Assembly: GCA_013396995.1 (NCBI GenBank)
Contig: VWZP01010350.1
Location: 802,806 to 866,805 of the forward strand
From: Dicaeum eximium
Lineage: Eukaryota > Chordata > Aves > Passeriformes > Dicaeidae
Length of the DNA: 64,000 nt
Direction: 5' to 3'
Below, piece after piece: positions 1-14,200 of the stretch. The translations under genes and the position numbers were made by a program. How positions within the stretch are numbered: the stretch's first letter is position 1; each line of letters begins with the position of its first letter. A model generated the notes under the pieces. That model saw nothing but the letters and a program-made list of their open reading frames with translations. It was not told where the DNA came from and made no database searches.

Positions 1-2429
1 ATCTAATATACATGGGTCACAAAATTTGTGTTTATGTGTTATCCAAACCTAACCAGTAATACATGCAAAGCAAGGGATAAACTCCTAGAGCAGGGAGAGC
101 TATTCTTGGCACACAATTGACTCAGCAAATGTATCTATTTTCTCTTTTTGAGTTACCTATTTGTCCCTGCTGGATGGCTCCCAAACCCAGAGAAGTGTTC
201 CTAATAACTACTGCATACCTCTGGCATGAGAACTTCTGTAAGCACATAATCATGACAGCTTCTCATCCCAAAAATAACTTTGCAGATAAAATGAACATAA
301 AGTTTTAGAGGAAATTAATGTAAAGTGACTTTTAGTACAAATTACTCCATTGCAGCCTGTATATAACCAATTTTCCACAGCTATCTATTTATGGTTTGCT
401 ACCTACTGAATACTAAAATAGTTATATAATAGTTATGATGCTTGTACAAGCATCATACAAAACTTACTCAATTCTAGAAGAGTTAATGGGATGTTATGGA
501 GTGGCAAATGTCCATGTCTAGACACAGTACTGGAGAATGCATTGGCTAAAGTCTTTTGTATTGAAGTAATGCAATTAAATGTTCTTATTGTGGCTAAATC
601 TTGCAAAGCATATTTTCAAAATAGGCTTCAAAGTGGTTCTTTGACTTTTGAAACACAAAATCTTGTGTCAATGACACTATCTTTATCTTATGAAGTAACA
701 TTAGACACAGTGGGCATATTTCAAAGAAGTATTAATCCTTGGCACAGTGGAAAGTTTTTTATTTGTCAACAGAGCTAAATTCGTTATTCTGCTCACAGAG
801 TAAAAAAAGATCTGTTTTCAGGATATGGCACCAGTTTGGAGCTTAAGCTATGACATCAGGGTGCCAGGATTTCTGCAATATGATATTATCTACTTTTTTG
901 TCTGTCTGTCTCTCTCCCATAACACCCTCTCTTTCTCTCTCCACCCTCCTGTCCCCAGAATTTCTCTCTTGTGTGGGGGGACAAGAATAATAAAAATAAG
1001 TGGTAGCAAATGGAAATAGTTTAACTAACCACAAATGTGGTTGATTAGAAGATTAGGGAAGAGTGTCCTACTCTCAGGGGCTTCTGTTCTTGGAAAACAG
1101 TGGGGAAGCAGGAGACTGTAGTATGTTTGTTTTTCATTTATTACATTAAAATAACTATCCCATTTTTGTTTGTGCCTCAAGTCCAAATGGATAGCAGAGT
1201 ACAGAGAATGAGACATGCAACATACAATTAAATATACAAGCTAAGTTCACTCTCAAGCATCTGGATCCTGGATATAGAGTTATACAAGTTGAATTAATAT
1301 GGTTGTTTACTCACATTCTTCTGGAGCATTTGCAGCCATCAGCCCTTTGCAATAATATTATGCCCAGCCAGGCTGGAGTCTGGTGACTGGTCATTCTTAA
1401 CCAGATCCCTGAGCTAACTCCTGAATAAAAAGATTAAAATACAGTATTATTCCTTTTCACTTCTATCTCATATGTAAGTAATGTAATTTAAAGTCCTTCT
1501 AACCTTGAGTTGTCTGTGTCCTTAATAGGTAAATTAAGTATAGTAAAAAGTTGCCCAGCACAGCAATGGTTAGAAGGTATTTTGATATTCCTTCAATTTT
1601 TAACCCCATGGACTTTTCTAAATACAGCCTGTGTTCAAATGTTAATTTTACTTGGAAGCAAAACTGAAGATTATTCTCCATATGTAGAACTTAATTATTT
1701 TTAACTTTCCTGGATCTTTAAAATGTACCACCCTTATGGGGGAAATTCAGTCAAGGCAGCTTTGTCCAGCCTGAGGATTATATTTGAAAGCCTCCTACAT
1801 GCAAATTCAGCCACTGATACAGCCTGTTTTTATTTTACTGTCCATTTTTATTCCACATTTGAGAGCTTTCTGCAGGGCTGTGTACAAGCTGTTGTTTCAC
1901 TGGGCTTTCCAGCTACCATTACATTTTTAGTTTGTGTGCTAGGAAGCCCTTACATTAAAATATTTCACATTTCCCTGGAAGGTCCTATCATCTGAAAAGA
2001 GTGCTACAATTATTTGCAAACTCAACAGCATCAAAACTGTGTGATTTTTTCTTCCCAATGGAATTTAAATCTGAGATCCATAGAGAACATCTGAAGATCA
2101 TCTATTTAAAATATCCAAATGCCACACTATGTCATATACTATGTCACAATATATGCTTTGATCTATAAAAGGAGATAAGATGTTTCAATCAGCACGGAAT
2201 AACAGGTGTCTTTAATGGTTTTAAAGATAGAATAGACTATTTCAACTATTACATAGTGTCATCTTTAACATCTCAATATTAGAGGTGGTGAGCCATGACT
2301 GTAAGATACATAGTATGGTATGGGGTGAAGTTAAAATATTTCTCTCAATACAGAAACAAAAGTAGTATTTGAGATGACGTTTGGAGTTTCTGAAAAGGAT
2401 CTTTATTCTAAAATAATGCTTGTGAAAGC

Positions 2430-2447
2430 TTTTTTTTTTTTTTTTTT
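2430..2447. repeat. Poly(T) run
   Basis: About 18 T residues, followed closely by TTTTTTAATAAAG. It could be a poly(A) tail on the minus strand, but no retrocopied sequence was recognised next to it. Confidence 0.8.
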
Positions 2448-3678
2448 GTATTTTTTAATAAAGCCTTATTTTTGAACAAAAATTATGGAAACTTCAAAGT
2501 TTCTCATGACATAAAAATTCCAAACTTTGACGTGATGTACTAGGAAATATGAAGAAAAGGCAGCTGCATGTTGACTTTCACTCCAACATTGTATGTAAGA
2601 GAGAAAACAAGGATATGTGCACAAAAGAATCACAAGCTGATGTGGAGTTAGCAAGATTAGGACTGCAGTACTATAACCTTTGTGTTTATATATCTTGAGA
2701 GACAGAGCTCAGAAAAGTTTTTTGTGTGAGGACCATAATCATAGCAATCTATCTATTTAGTTCAAAGCAGAGGTTAGGAGTTCATTTAGTTACATATATC
2801 TGTGAAAATCAGGTTTTTTTACACTGAGGGGATCTCCAGTACAGCTGACAAAAGCTTATCAAGGTCACATGGCTGCAAGGAGAAGCATGAATAATTCAAA
2901 GACAAGGTCAAGAAACTTGTAGTTGAGACTAGTTATTTCACTGGCACAATTTTGTTTTGGTGCAGTCCCAGAAACATTTAAAAAGAAATTTGGAAATTAT
3001 CTTAAAAGACATTCTGCACCCCCTTTGTGCATCCTCATACTGTGCCCAAAGTGCCCTGGGTACTTCTCAGGCACACTGAGAAAAGCTGAGGACAGCCTTT
3101 GCTATTCTGCTAATCCAAAACTGTCGGGGGATTTCAGTTCACTCTGGGGATACTGGAGTGACCACAGGAAGAATTTGTTTTCACCAGGGACTGGCTTGCA
3201 CTAGAGTCAGTGGCAGAGGAAATATCCTGCTCTTCCCTTGCTTTCTTCTTCAACTTTTGTCCCTAAAGGAGGGATTTTTTTTCTCATCAGATTTGTTCAC
3301 TGTTTTCTAAGGCATTTATGATGAGATTAAAATTTCAGTGTTTTTTCTCTCGAAAGCTCCGTGTTCCCTCACACATTCCTTCACACTACACATTTTTTAC
3401 AGCCTGAACACTTTCTCCCACCTTCCCTCTCTCCTGTTTCAACTCTCCCCTTTTGTAAACATTTTCCTTTGTAGAACAAAACACCCCACAAAACGCAAAC
3501 CTTCTTCCTGTTTGCAGCACCTTCCCCAAAGTGAAGATTATGGCAATTTTTTCATGAATGATTGCAGCTCTGCACAGTGTAATGCATTTGCTACATAGGC
3601 CAAGTTCCTAAACAGAGACACACAGCAAGAATTTTTTTATGATGCAAAGCATCATCCTAATGATATTTCTTCCCAGAT

Positions 3679-3711
3679 GAAGAGAGAGACAGAGAGAGGG
3701 AGAGAGAGAGA
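3679..3711. repeat. (GA)n purine repeat
   Basis: A 33-base AG-rich run (AGAGAGAGACAGAGAGAGGG and continuing) with few interruptions. Confidence 0.85.
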
Positions 3712-6700
3712 ATTTTCTGTTTTCCTGCTCCCAGCTTTATCTACTTTGGGATCAACCATTCAATCCAAGCTTAATAAAGTAATTAGGTCAGTGTGAGGCG
3801 GTTTCCCAAGGGCAGAGCCTTTTAGAATTTTTTGTTCTTTCTTAAATGCAGAGATGTTATCCAACATAGCATGGTTCCTACAAACAATGTTGTGTAATGT
3901 GCATTTAATTTGTATATATAACACAGAACTGCAGCAAGTCATGATTATCCAAACTGAGCCTGGTGACATTTCAATGCCAATTTCTCTTTCCCATTTTCCT
4001 TTTTTCTCTTATTTTTCACGATCCAAAGAACTTATTTTTCTTTAAAATATTCTTTTTCTCTATTGCTACCAGCAATCAATGGAATTCTTCTCGACCTTGA
4101 GGAGATTGTGTTTGTGCTCAGTTAAGTGCTTTGTCACTGTCTAAATGAGTACCTTGTGGCAGCAAGTGACAATCCTCTCTACACCACACTGTTGTATCTG
4201 TACAGGATATGACAAAGAGGTTCATATTTAACTCACAGTGCCTTTAACATGTTTTCCTGTTACTAAATTATATACTTGTCCCATAACATCCTCACACTGC
4301 ATTTTTAACTGTATTTTTGTTTTGTCGATAGGAGTAACAGTCAGCTGCTGTTTCTGTACTGTTTTTTGTACAAACTAGAAATGCTGCAGTGAAAAAGATA
4401 CTCCCACATCAGTTTAGCTATAAAGATTAATTGCTGGAAAGCCATAAAATACTTCTGTGCTAGCTAATCAGTTTAAGTAGCAATAATCTCTCTGAAACTA
4501 GAAATTCATTAATCAATCATCCCAACTGTAAATGCAGTCTTGGCAGAAAAATCAATAAAACCCCCAACCACTCTTTTAAGGTCAGATGTTATCAACCAAA
4601 ACTCTGCTGTTTTACTTATGCAAGACTGCACATCTAGTTAGAGATAAGGCAACCACTGCTAAAAAAACTGCATATGTGATGAAAAATTTTCATAAAGACC
4701 TGGGAAAAAAGTCTTCCATTTTACTGCATTTGCTTTTTACCTCATCCTTCTCACACTATTGCTATTGCATTTTGAACAGACCACCAATAGCAGAGAAGTG
4801 AGTAGGATTTTCACTTAGCATAAGGAAAAAGAGCAGTTTTGGTCAGTAGAGAATTTGTAGTTTAAATAGTTACTATTCTTTGGAAGGACCTGGGAGATTT
4901 TCCTAAGTATGAATATAAATTCTACTTGGTGAAAAGTTTTACATATGTTCTGGAAATTCATGAATGATTGAGCACCAAATTATTAACAGTTTTTCATAAG
5001 AAAGGATGGGGTGGGGACACTCAAAGATAATAGATGTAAAACCAGCTAATGATGTTATTTTTCACACATATGATTACAGTGTGGTACTCAGTAAGGCAAG
5101 ATGCACTCGGTACTGAGTCCTAAATTGCTACCAGATTTAGCTAAATCATAAAGATTTATTTTACAGAAGAATTTTAAAATAAAAATCCATCAAGGACTAT
5201 TAAACATATTAAGTGTCTCGAAGACAGACATTTTGCAGATACATGAGACATTGATCCTTACAGTTTTCATGCATCCTTTTCATAAATATCAGCTTCAGAA
5301 CTTGACAAAGGCAGGCTCTTCGGCCATTAGTCTTTCTTTAACATGAGTATTTCTTATCTCCTGCCCTAGCTTTGTGTTGTGTGACTCACTCATCCATATT
5401 TCTGTCAGCAGAGGGCATTACTCAGCATGACCCATGAATGTAAACAGAACAAAAGGGGGTTGATTGCTTCAGGAAATAAAGTCTTCATCAGAGTACAATA
5501 ACAAAGAGATCTGATCTATTTTTATTTTGGAAATTCCACTTTGAAAGTTAGGCAAAAGAGAATGAAATTATTCTGAAATACATTTCCTAATTCATTACAT
5601 TATGTAAAGCAGGAAACTAATTTTCCAGGAAAAACTGTGAATTGGATTGCAGCATTTCACTCAAGTCTTTCCTATAAGGGTAAATGTAACAAACCTTCCC
5701 AAATTCTATCTCTCAGGTCTGTAATAAGAGATTCTTCTGGTGAAATTAATATGCATTACCAAATTAAATAGTTTATTCAAGTAAAAAGGTAATTTTAAAG
5801 AATGCTTAGCAAATTAATGACTACTCACTACTCATTTTACAAACGCCTTTCAGTATGAATACACCATATGAAATGTATATGACTACTTTTCCTCATAATG
5901 ATGTGTGTAGATTTTATTCCTTCGAAAACTCCCAAAATCATTATGATTATCAATGGGGAATGGCCGTGTGAGGTAGAATAAATAATCTTTTGGGTTTTTT
6001 CCAGCAATACTGGTAGAGCTTTTATGAATATGTTGATTCCCAAACAACAGATTAACTCAAAGTCCAGAAACACAATGGCAGCTGAACTGCATGAAGGATG
6101 GCATTCAAAGCAGTGCTAAACCAGTGTAGCTCACCTCTGCCTAGACTGGCAAAACAACTTGTGGACTTTGAGAGAGAGACAAGGAAAACTTACAACCAAC
6201 CAACACCCGTTTATATAATGACCAAGTGAAGTCATTACTCTGTTTGTGAATCATTCCCAGACATTCTGATCTCTTCTGAAATGTCAGGAGCCTTCTCAAC
6301 AAACGTGCGAGCCACCTGCAAATTTACAGGCTTGCATAAACTGCTTTTTTTTTGAGCACAATATGTTCATAATAAACTTAAATTTGCTTTCATCTTTAGT
6401 ATTGCCTACTTGGGATATTTGCCGTTGACATCGTGTTGAACAGTGTCAGTGATTAAACCATTTCAAACACCTAACAGGTACCACTCCTCATCCTCCCCCT
6501 TTTCCTCTCCCTGCCCTTTGAAAGCTTTCACACTTCTCCCTTTAACTATGAGGAGAAGAAAATCTTCTCAGTTTGCTGAAACACACCTAAGCTGCACACT
6601 AAAAATGAGACAATGTTCATTTGCTATGAAAATATCCTTTTTTTTTTCTTTTGTAAACAACCAGTGTAGAAAAAATGCAGAGCAATCCCTTTGGAAAAAT

Positions 6701-8868
6701 ACACCGTTAAGAATTGACAAATCTTTCTCATCTCTCAATTCTCTCTCTCTGGTCCACTAAGAGAGAATTCTTTCACTATGACAATTTTTCCAAGCAACTT
6801 TTTTTTCTCATAAAAAGACCTCACTGAAAATTCAATGGAAAACTTTCAGAAGAATTCACTTATTTATGCTGTATATCTTTTCAAATGTTTTCAGACAATG
6901 AGCATGTTCAACAGCTACAAGGATGCCTACAAGTATTATTTTAAACAAAATCTGGGGAAAAAAATTTTATGTGAGAAATCGTTAATGTTTAAAAGCAGAA
7001 AAACTCTGATAAGTTATCTTTGCTTCAAGCTGGAGTTCTGCAGCTACAGATGTTATGCTATTTTCAGAATGCAATTTACTTTGTTGTTAAAGTCCTCCAT
7101 GCAGAACTGAATGCATTTAAGGCTGCAGCTGGACAGGATGATTTCAGTCTTCATTTGAACTTCATAAAAATTTTGTAAATGTAAATTGTAAATTTCAATG
7201 TAAATTGCATCCTTACTTCAGAATTTTGTTTCTTTGAAAAGTTTTTTCATTGACTTTCTGTCTAACACTGAGATATAACTTTTTCTAGATTAGTATAATG
7301 AAAAGAATTGCTGCTCTGTTTTTACTTTTCTTGAAAAAAGGGCAATTTATTTACATGATAATTTTATGTGTTTTGCTAAAACTGGAAACACATTGAAAAC
7401 TATTTCTCCTACTTCTGTGCAGTTTAAGGAAAATAATTTTATATAAATCTTTCTCATCAAGAAATAACCAAGAAAATTAATACCATTCAAACATCTGCAG
7501 CATTTCTGTGTATTCCTAATTTGGCAGTTCTTGCAGGAGTGATTTTCATAATGGGCTTAGCACCACCCTCAGGAAATCTTTTAAGATGTCTCAGATAAAA
7601 CTGGAGAAATATCATATCACTTCTTTCTAAAATATTTGCTTATTTCTTTTAGGGAAAGCTAATTATATGTGACATATGAACAAGCATGAGAACTCATGCA
7701 TATTCCAAGTTAAAAGAAATCTATACCCTAAAAAAAAATATTTCCGCAATGGGTAAGATGAGCAGCAGGTGAGAAAAAGATGTATGGAGGAGAATCACAT
7801 ATTATAGCTACCCATAGCTAATTGCTGTTTAGATGAAACATGTGCATCTGTTTTCAGCAATTAGTGTGGAGATCAATAGAAAACATATATTTTTAATTAG
7901 ACATATGGTTCATTTTACTATAATTGGAACCCCATGTCACTTCTGGCTCTCCATATGCAGTATGGTCTAAAATGTTTTCTGGGCTGTGTTTCCATCATAT
8001 GGAAGGTGAAGTGCAGACACCAGCTGATACTCAGACCTCATTGTCTTGTGGGGCTGTTAAATGTAGGCATTTACGGTGATTTAACCAGACCAGAAACCAG
8101 TAAAACTTTGATTTTGAATGTCATTTAACCCTTTCCCTGATGACTGACCACACTATTACAATGTCTTGTAACAATCACAACTGTTAATACCATCTGTTCA
8201 CCAGTATTTGAGCTTACCAGTATTTTGAATTAAGCCATTTCACAAATCTCTAAAAATCAAAGAAACTTTATAACTTCTGAGAAACAGATGCATCCCGAAT
8301 AAGGAAGAATGGTCATGGAATTATGAAATTTCACTCACTGAATATCCCTTATTCAGTGGTTCCAGTCAAAAGCTCAAACCAAACCTAAAGAAAAAAAAAT
8401 CACAAAAATCTTCAAGCAAATTCTGAATTGATAAACCTACCCCAGCTCCCCAAATGTGTGTATTTATATAATACTTGGTTACTATATGTCAGTCTCATAT
8501 ATATATTAAACTGCAAATGAGGAGAAGCTTCCTGTACAGATACAAACAGTAATAGAATGCAGGAGGGAATTAGTAAAGCTTGTTCTCAATCCCCATACTT
8601 TCTGTATATGTGTGATATCATAAAATGTGTTCATAAGCATTTTGAGTGTTTAACTCCAGTGTCTATCCTAGACTATTTTATATGCTCATTTAAATATTCC
8701 AGTATTGCTTACCAGATTTTTCTAATAATTTAGCAGATATAAAATGAATTAAACCGGAACAATTTAGTGACAATCAGAGCTTTCATATAGTTCTTGCTCA
8801 GAATACCTCACATTGTAAACATCTGCCTGGCACAGGCTAATGGATCTATTTTAAGCAGAACTAGTTAA

Positions 8869-9267
8869 CAGACAGAGCAAGAAAGCTCTCTTGGAGAGGG
8901 TGAGGGAAATGGCAGACGGAAAGTTGCATCAACGGTAGTTGACTTGCATGTTAAAAATTCTTTGTTAAGTCTAATAAAGGATGCAAACACCAAAAAATGC
9001 AAGGCAGTGAAAGTACTCTTTGAAAGACAAATGAGTATGTATGACCTGTTAAATGACCCCATATCTAAAGCATACAAACAGAAACTAAGTGCTGAAGTAA
9101 ATCAGATCTTTCATCTGGATGAAAGATTTCAAAACCGCATATCAGGAGAGCAATTTTGCAACCAGATATGGGATATTCTGGGTGAGGGAACTTCCTGGTT
9201 TTGTGCTCTGGTAATGTCAGGAAAGGATTGCAGTTTCATGTGGAGAGAAGAAGAACAAAAGCATTAA
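8869..9267 (+). other. Unrecognised 133-codon open frame, status uncertain
   Basis: The frame is open from 8869 (just after TAA at 8866) to the stop at 9265-9267. Its centre has a protein-like, charged and helical look (SLIKDANTKKCKAVKVLFER, DLLNDPISKAYKQKL, NQIFHLDERFQNRI), and at 9180 the in-frame sequence CTGG|GTGAGG resembles a splice donor. There is no ATG with a good context at its start, and I do not recognise the family. In 64 kb of AT-rich DNA a few open frames this long are expected by chance, so this is a lead rather than a gene. Confidence 0.15.
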
Positions 9268-10809
9268 AGTACTGAGTCTTAACTTTGGATCCCTTATATG
9301 TGCATTTTCCAAGGTGAAATATTCAATGTGCATAAACCACTTTTGTTTCCAAGATTATGTTTCAGGAATGAGTATCTTTGAACCAAATGTTATAAACATT
9401 GGAGTAAAAAATGAATATTTCCTCCTAATGCACTTCACTAGAATATTTGACCATATGCACAAATAATGTTACTTTTCAGTCTAGTGTAAACTAGAGTATA
9501 ACAAATGATGGCTTTACTTTTCCTTAATGTATTTCCCTAAAAACCTCAGCAGTTTCTATGCAGCCTTTTTATAAGAGATAGAAGATACAGATTTAGTATA
9601 CCTCAAGCTGAGGAGAAATTTAAACCTTTCCTTCTGTTTCTTAGGGAAACATCCTAAACTAGTATTAGGCAACACCACCACTATTTTTGAAGTGAAGTCT
9701 GGTCTTGCCAGAGGAAGTCTGGGAAATTATTACTCTCAGGAACCTTAAATTAAAAGATCTCTCTAATTAATTTGGGGAGAAATTAGACAAAACACTCTTC
9801 AAAGCAGAGCAGTGTTGGATTTCGGGTACCTGAAGGATGTTAAAATTAAAGAGTAAAGGAGTCATGGATTTAGAGCAAGTTTATCAGAAAATTTCTGGGT
9901 TGCAATCTTGGGTACAGATCCCAAAACTCTGTCTATATCTCCTTTAAAAATTTAAATCCTTTTCTTCTTACACACATCTCTCTTCAACTATACAAGCTCA
10001 CTAAGATATTTAGGCTCTTCCCTGTCTTTTCTCTCCCTTTCTCTTTCACTCCATGTTGTTAGAAGAGTCCATTGACCCAAGAAAACTTTCTCGCTAAGGC
10101 AACAGCTGTATAAAGACATATTTCCAGCAAACAAAAGTGTTGCATTTATTTTTTTGTCAAAAAGTTGTTCTTTATCTTAATTATATCAATGGACTCATAA
10201 CAGGACTGCCAGAGAACAAGTATTAGAAAAGCCAAGGAATAGAATGTAGTTTCTTTCTCATGTATTGCTTCAAAGATCCACTTTGTCCCACTTAATACTT
10301 TTTTCCTTCTTGACCCTTAAAAGTGAAACTGTCCAGAACAAAAGTATTAGTCTTGGACTGATGCCTATGTATATTGTCAGTAATTGCAGGAATTAATGGG
10401 AATTTCTAAGTATTGTTGCCATTCAATAAATTGACATAATTATCTTTGTTTTACAAGGGGAAATTTCTTTCATCGGTATCTGAGTTCTTGGTTGCCTTGT
10501 GCTGCTGCCTCGGATATTGGTGCTGGACAGAGGCCTGGGCATGGAGTGCACTGATGGCCAAAATAAAAAGAAAAGAAGCAAAAATCCCACCCCAGTCCCT
10601 CTAGAAGTCCATGGAAATTGAAACAGATTATGAAGTTTTGTTTTTGCAGAGTTGGCAGAAGTGCAGCTGGTTCAGCCAGGGAACAGAGAGAGCTGTGCTG
10701 AACTCTGGTGCGAGGTCTCGTCTGCAAGGGGAGGAAGGGGACGGCTTCATGACAGTACCAGTCCACTTTGTGAGAGACACTAACAGTTGATTTCATCCTT
10801 CCCTACTTT
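9268..10809. other. Non-coding DNA without recognised features
   Basis: AT-rich up to about 10450, then moderately GC-rich next to the possible LTR at 10810-11215. A 108-codon minus-strand frame (10470-10796) is unrecognised and probably chance or part of the same old repeat. Confidence 0.6.
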
Positions 10810-11215
10810 GTTCAAACTGGTTGCATAACTCAGGACAGCATCAAGACATTTTGGCTGACAAGGCCAGCTTTATTGCAGGGGACACTTGAGATAGCTTTGC
10901 ACCAAGAGCATGTCCCTCCCCAGGGTCTGCTGGGCTTCCCATCTGCATCTTGGCTGCACAACAGAATGTGTCCCACAGCTGGTAAACATTATAAAAAAGC
11001 ATAATCAGGCCAAAATACATGAGCAAGTTTTTCCCAGCTCTCAGGTGTTGACTATCTCAGTGGTGTTGACAAAAGCACCGCACTGCTTTGGGAGCTGTTT
11101 CAGTAGCAAGCCACTTGGCAAGGCAGAAGGGCAGTTTCTGTGTGAGCAGCACTGCCAGCATCTCTCTGTACCTGTCAAGAGCCAGGGCCCTCCAACCAGG
11201 ACTTAAGACTGATTC
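10810..11215 (-). mobile_element. Possible old, degraded LTR fragment
   Basis: On the minus strand a TATA-like GCTTTTTTATAATG (about 10990-11003) is followed roughly 125 bases later by CCCCTGCAATAAAGCTGGCC (AATAAA near 10870), the arrangement of an LTR promoter and poly(A) signal. The interval is more GC-rich than its surroundings. No clear TG/CA ends, no duplication and no retroviral coding sequence were seen, and the identity rests on the signal order plus general resemblance. Confidence 0.35.
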
Positions 11216-14200
11216 AGCACCTTCTGTAGGTTACCACTCACACAGATTATGCCTCTGTTCAGACTAAAGTGATTATGTTTTACCCCACACTCTGCCGCGG
11301 AATAGGTGTTGGCAAATAACTGATTTTTGTGCCTTGCCCTACTCTTAAGAATCAAAGAGAAAATAAGTCTAAATATAAGTTTGTAACACAGTCTTGCGAT
11401 TTTTCACATTTCATGTGTGAATTATATACTTTACAAGGAGTGATGAGCTTATCATCTTCTTTAAACTGATTTTAAAATTATTTTGTCATCAGAAGGGTAC
11501 GTCAAGGCCAGGTAAATGTTTATGGACATTTATGGACTGCATTGCCTAGAGATCAGAGATCAGTGCTAGGGAATGCAAAATCCCCACTGGCAGCTCAGTG
11601 AAAAGCCCACTGCTTGTAGTCATCTCACTAGCAACTTCTGTAAAGCCTTAGCTGCTCCGGGGAAATGGGAAAATGCCGTCTCCTCCCAGCCCGCAGTTAT
11701 TTAAATGCTCCAGTGTCAGCCAGTATTATACTGTTTTTATGCTTTCTCCATTAGACAGTTTCTGGATCTGCCTTTATGGGAAAGCCACCCTTGAAGTCAC
11801 TTGACCTCTTGGTGCCTCAGTCAACACAGATGGAATATTGAATAACACCAGGATGTTGCTAGAAATCATATGACTCATTTGAACCAGGGAGGGAGGGCAT
11901 TTTTGGGAATTGTTTGTTTTTTGGTTTTTTTCTCCTTGGGCAAATAAGAGTTTGGCTTATCTAATTATATGCAAAGGTACACAGATTCTGTTTTGCAAGA
12001 ATGTGTTTTCAGAGTCCAGCAGTCATCTTTAAAAGGTCAACAGTTGTATGAGAAAAAGCAGCATGCATTTTGATTTGAAGTAATACCCCATACTTCTATT
12101 CAGAACACTGGATCACAGAATCACTGCATGGGAAGTATTAGCATAGAGATAGTATCTGCTTTATGTATCAAGACTTATTTAATAAGTCTATTTAGAATTA
12201 TAACTGAATTCTTGTTACATAGAAAACAATTTAATAAATGGAAAATACAATTTTTTTTCCTCAGAGTCAAGGTGCCACAATCTACAGTGATGACTTTTTT
12301 GCTATCATGATCCAGCAGCCTCCTGAAAGAGCTGCCAGCAATTGCCTGGAGGTCGTGAGCTTGTTTCCTTTCCTTTTTGTCTGGCCTTCTGCCAAAGCAG
12401 ATTTGTTCAGACATCAAAACCAGTCCTACTTGGTGCTTCAATATACCAACAATACCTAATCATCCTCCTCTGCCAAATCATGGAGTGGATTGACTAAAGT
12501 ACCATGGGAAGTAGGACTAAGGATACCATGTTGTAATGAAATTCATTCAAATCAAAAGCCCTGGCAACACAGGTGGAAGCAGTAAAGCTTGAAACCTCAA
12601 ACTGTAAAAATGAGCACATTATCTATTAATCCATCAGATGGACAGTTTATAACTATTTTTCTCTCATCTTTTTGATTTATATCACTTCCATTATAAAGTA
12701 TCTTACTGCAAAGAAGAGGCATTTGAATATTCAATTTATGTGAAGCTGTCAAACAGTGAGCAATCCCAGGAGGCTGACTCTTGCATTTAGAGGTTTGCAA
12801 TGCAGATTGAGAAATTTTGGAGGAGTATAACAGGAATTCTAGTACAACCTCATTTTTTTGTATCTGGACACATAATATCTCTGCTTGCAAGCAAAGATCA
12901 AAGTGGTTTTTGATTGGAATGCAACATTCTACCATTCTTCATTATTGTCACCCACTACTAAGCAGTGCATGGTCAGAAGTTTCCCTCTCAGGATGCCACA
13001 AGCTCTTTAACTCTGGCAAAGGGAGCCTTCACCTCATCACTCCTGATATTTTCATTTAGCTTTCACATTTGATTTCAAGATCAGCAAAGGTTACACTGAA
13101 ACCATGACATTTTTCCAGCTTCACATGACCACCAATACTGTATGAAAGGTTTGTGAGCTTAATGGGTCAGTTGATGGCTAAGTCTGCATCATCTTCTGAA
13201 CTGGAAAAGATCGAATGAGGATGATATCAGGATACCAAGATGTCTCTGATGCCACGGGCCTCTTAAATTCTGACATCCATTTATTGGGAGAAATAAACTC
13301 TGTAATAATGGTGGTAAAATAAATGTCTGCACACACAGTATGAGAAAACTGCATATACTGTATGACTTGAAAGTTCACAAAAGCAGCACAGAAGAAACAG
13401 ATGCATCAGGAAATAAAGGGCAACAGTCGATTCTAGAGGACAGGATATACAAGCAGTTTAAAGACATGGCTGGAAGCCCAAATTATAAGAGAAAGCCTTT
13501 GTAGAAAGGGTGACATTAGTTAGCATGGCTATAAAGTAAGAGCTGTGTTCAGTCTTGGGGTCTGCTCGCTGATCACTGGTTTCTGCTCACAGAAGGTGTT
13601 GATGGTGTCACTGAGAGGGGACCAGCCCACTGAGAGGGACAAAGAACAGGCTTGCAGCTGGTGCACACTCCAAGTACACACCACAAGCTCCAGAGTCTTG
13701 AGAAGCATTTTAATCTCTCCAAACTCCTTCAGGGAAGGTGTAACTCAAGATGGAGCTGTGCCTAAGCACAACAATTAATCTCTGTCTTAACATGACAGGT
13801 AGTGTTAAGTTAAACACACAAATTGTATGGATAAGGCTGCTTGTTATTTACAGTGTACTTCTCTGAATCCCAGCTTGTCTCAGTTAGTGGTGTGTCCTGT
13901 TAAGTACCCTACTCATAAGACAAATAAAGTTATATTGACTATGACCACATGTTTGTTCCATAACCCCTTGCCCATTGTGAAATGCTGGTAGAACTATGTA
14001 ATCCAGAGACCTCCCTCTTGACCTACTTCAGTGATAGCTGCTTTTTGTTCCATCCTCTGATAAACATTATTTCACATCTGGAAGACAGTCCCAGATATTT
14101 TAATATCTGTAACAGATGTTTTGTATATAATTTAAAAATAGTTCTTAAGTGAAAGTTTAAAGAGCTGCTGCATATTACTTTTATTGCTGTTCTTATTTAA

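Larger units (their letters stand above)
1..8868. other. AT-rich non-coding DNA, left part of the AHR 3' flank
   Basis: No gene or transposable element recognised. It holds a pyrimidine-rich tract around 896-955, the poly(T) run at 2430 and the (GA)n repeat at 3679. Open frames up to 105 codons occur but have no protein features. Confidence 0.7.

Noticed and set aside
2424..2460. Poly(T) with nearby AATAAA as a possible processed pseudogene tail
   Set aside because: No retrocopied coding or UTR sequence recognised beside it, and the hexamer is on the wrong strand for the poly(T).
12112..12130. CR1-like GGATCACAGAATCAC
   Set aside because: Only about 15 bases match and the sequence that follows does not continue as CR1.
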